DNA of 34,000 bases from assembly GCA_016297645.1 (NCBI GenBank), contig JAEDGF010000017.1:1-34000 (forward strand), read 5' to 3'. Shown in pieces: positions 33,276 through 34,000 of the stretch. Numbering within the stretch: the first letter of the stretch is position 1; each line of letters starts with the position of its first letter. Made by a program: the position numbers and the translations under genes. Under the pieces are notes generated by a model. It saw only the letters and a program-made list of their open reading frames with translations. It was not told the DNA's origin and ran no database searches. The stretch is from Clostridiaceae bacterium (lineage in GTDB: Bacteria > Bacillota > Clostridia > Oscillospirales > Acutalibacteraceae).

Positions 33276-34000
33276 ATGTCATTTTTTGATGAACTCGGGC
33301 GTAAAATCACGGACGCAGGCAAAGCGGCAAGCGAAAAAGCGAAGGACCTTGCAGAGGTAACACACCTCAACTCCGTAATAAAGGAAAAGCAGGCACAGGC
33401 TGACGTGCTGACAGCGGAGCTGGGCGAAGCGTATTTTAACGCTCATGTAAACGACAAGAACTGCGAATTCTACGATAAGGTCGACGAAATAGATAATCTC
33501 AAAAAGGCAATTGATGATTGCCGCAGCAGTATTCTCGAAATCAAGGGACTCGTTGAGTGTCCGTTTTGCGGAACTCAGTTTGACGCAGACGAAAATTGCT
33601 GCCCGAACTGCGGTAAAGCTATCCCGCGCCGCGCACAGTCCGTTGTTTCCGGCAGCGGAGAGGAAAAACTCATTTGCGCCGTCTGCGGATACCATATGCG
33701 CCCCGGCTCTAACTTCTGCATCATGTGCGGCACTCCCGTAAAAAAGGAGGACAGTGCCAAGACGGAGGAAAGCGCTGTCCGTGTTTTTACACCGGCAGAG
33801 AAGAAACCTGCGGCGAGTGCGCCTCTTGCGGAAGAACGCCCCGTTAATGTACCGACAGGCGTATCACACGCGGCTTCTTCCCCCGTAAACACACCGGAAA
33901 GCGTACCGTTTGCGGCGGCTGCTCCCATAAATAAGGCGGCAAGCGTTCCGCCCGTGGCGGCTTCCCACATAAATGCGGCGGCAAGCGTTCCGCCCGTGGC
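33276..34000 (+). CDS. Zinc-ribbon protein with coiled-coil start and repeated tail (partial, 3' end cut)
   Basis: The first 241 residues of a protein that runs off the right edge. Residues 1-90 are helical and charged (SFFDELGRKITDAGKAASEK, then a likely coiled coil). Two zinc-ribbon units follow: CPFCG with CCPNCG, and CAVCG with CIMCG. From about residue 160 the chain is low-complexity, ending in 14-residue repeats. AAGGAGGAAT precedes the ATG. Proteins with this helical start and a C-terminal zinc ribbon are common and uncharacterised in Clostridia. It is divergent from the TerB operon, so a shared control region is possible. Function is unknown. Confidence 0.85.
   Translation, partial: MSFFDELGRKITDAGKAASEKAKDLAEVTHLNSVIKEKQAQADVLTAELGEAYFNAHVNDKNCEFYDKVDEIDNLKKAIDDCRSSILEIKGLVECPFCGTQFDADENCCPNCGKAIPRRAQSVVSGSGEEKLICAVCGYHMRPGSNFCIMCGTPVKKEDSAKTEESAVRVFTPAEKKPAASAPLAEERPVNVPTGVSHAASSPVNTPESVPFAAAAPINKAASVPPVAASHINAAASVPPV
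33843..34000 (+). repeat. 42-bp coding repeat (14 residues), at least four units
   Basis: Units begin at 33843, 33885, 33927 and 33969 and continue past the window. Each begins with VN or IN and has a Pro/Ala/Ser/Val-rich body. The last two share GGCGGCAAGCGTTCCGCCCG; the first two are more diverged. In the protein this is an Ala/Pro/Val-rich, probably disordered tail. Confidence 0.8.

Overview
The window looks like chromosomal DNA of an anaerobic, Gram-positive Clostridia-type bacterium (Bacillota, possibly an Oscillospirales-like gut organism). The evidence is a six-subunit Rnf complex in the order C-D-G-E-A-B, meso-diaminopimelate dehydrogenase, class B sortases, a dockerin-bearing SpoIID-like protein, strong GGAGG ribosome sites, TTG and GTG starts, and tightly packed operons. 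This placement is inference; no 16S gene or other taxonomic marker is present. No insertion sequence, prophage or CRISPR array was seen.

Layout. (1) 164-7117 (+): a 2317-residue cyclic beta-1,2-glucan synthase (NdvB/Cgs) homologue. It converges on the next block across tandem 98-bp repeats whose last, partial copy forms a bidirectional terminator. (2) 15664 down to 7477 (-): a cell-surface set made of two class B sortases, a membrane-anchored CinA-like protein and a SpoIID/dockerin protein, followed by folE and ddh. (3) 15823-22998 (+): apbE, a NusG-domain-II protein, a Gx-type membrane protein and rnfCDGEAB, forming a redox-driven ion pump with its own flavin-attachment enzyme. uxaC, a CBS-domain protein and a YwlG-family protein follow on the same strand. 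(4) 26639-25800 (-): a VanY-like peptidase with a near-perfect promoter, converging on block 3 at a bidirectional terminator. (5) 33113 down to 26830 (-): a compact operon of TerB_N/TerB_C protein, DUF2791 (BrxD-like) ATPase, Lhr-type helicase and FkbM methyltransferase. (6) 33276 to the right edge (+): a divergently transcribed zinc-ribbon protein, cut by the window end, whose tail has 14-residue repeats.

How they work together. ApbE covalently attaches FMN to RnfG and RnfD, so block 3 is a self-contained respiratory module. Block 2 combines peptidoglycan precursor supply (ddh) with surface protein anchoring (sortases) and a probable wall-binding or amidase-enhancer protein, although no sortase substrate is visible. 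The most interesting candidate for an under-described system is block 5. BrxD-like ATPases and Lhr-type helicases are known parts of BREX/Pgl phage defence, but here they sit with a TerB protein and a methyltransferase, without PglX, PglZ or BrxC. Second is the SpoIID domain at 9108-10382, whose conserved motifs are in circularly permuted order.
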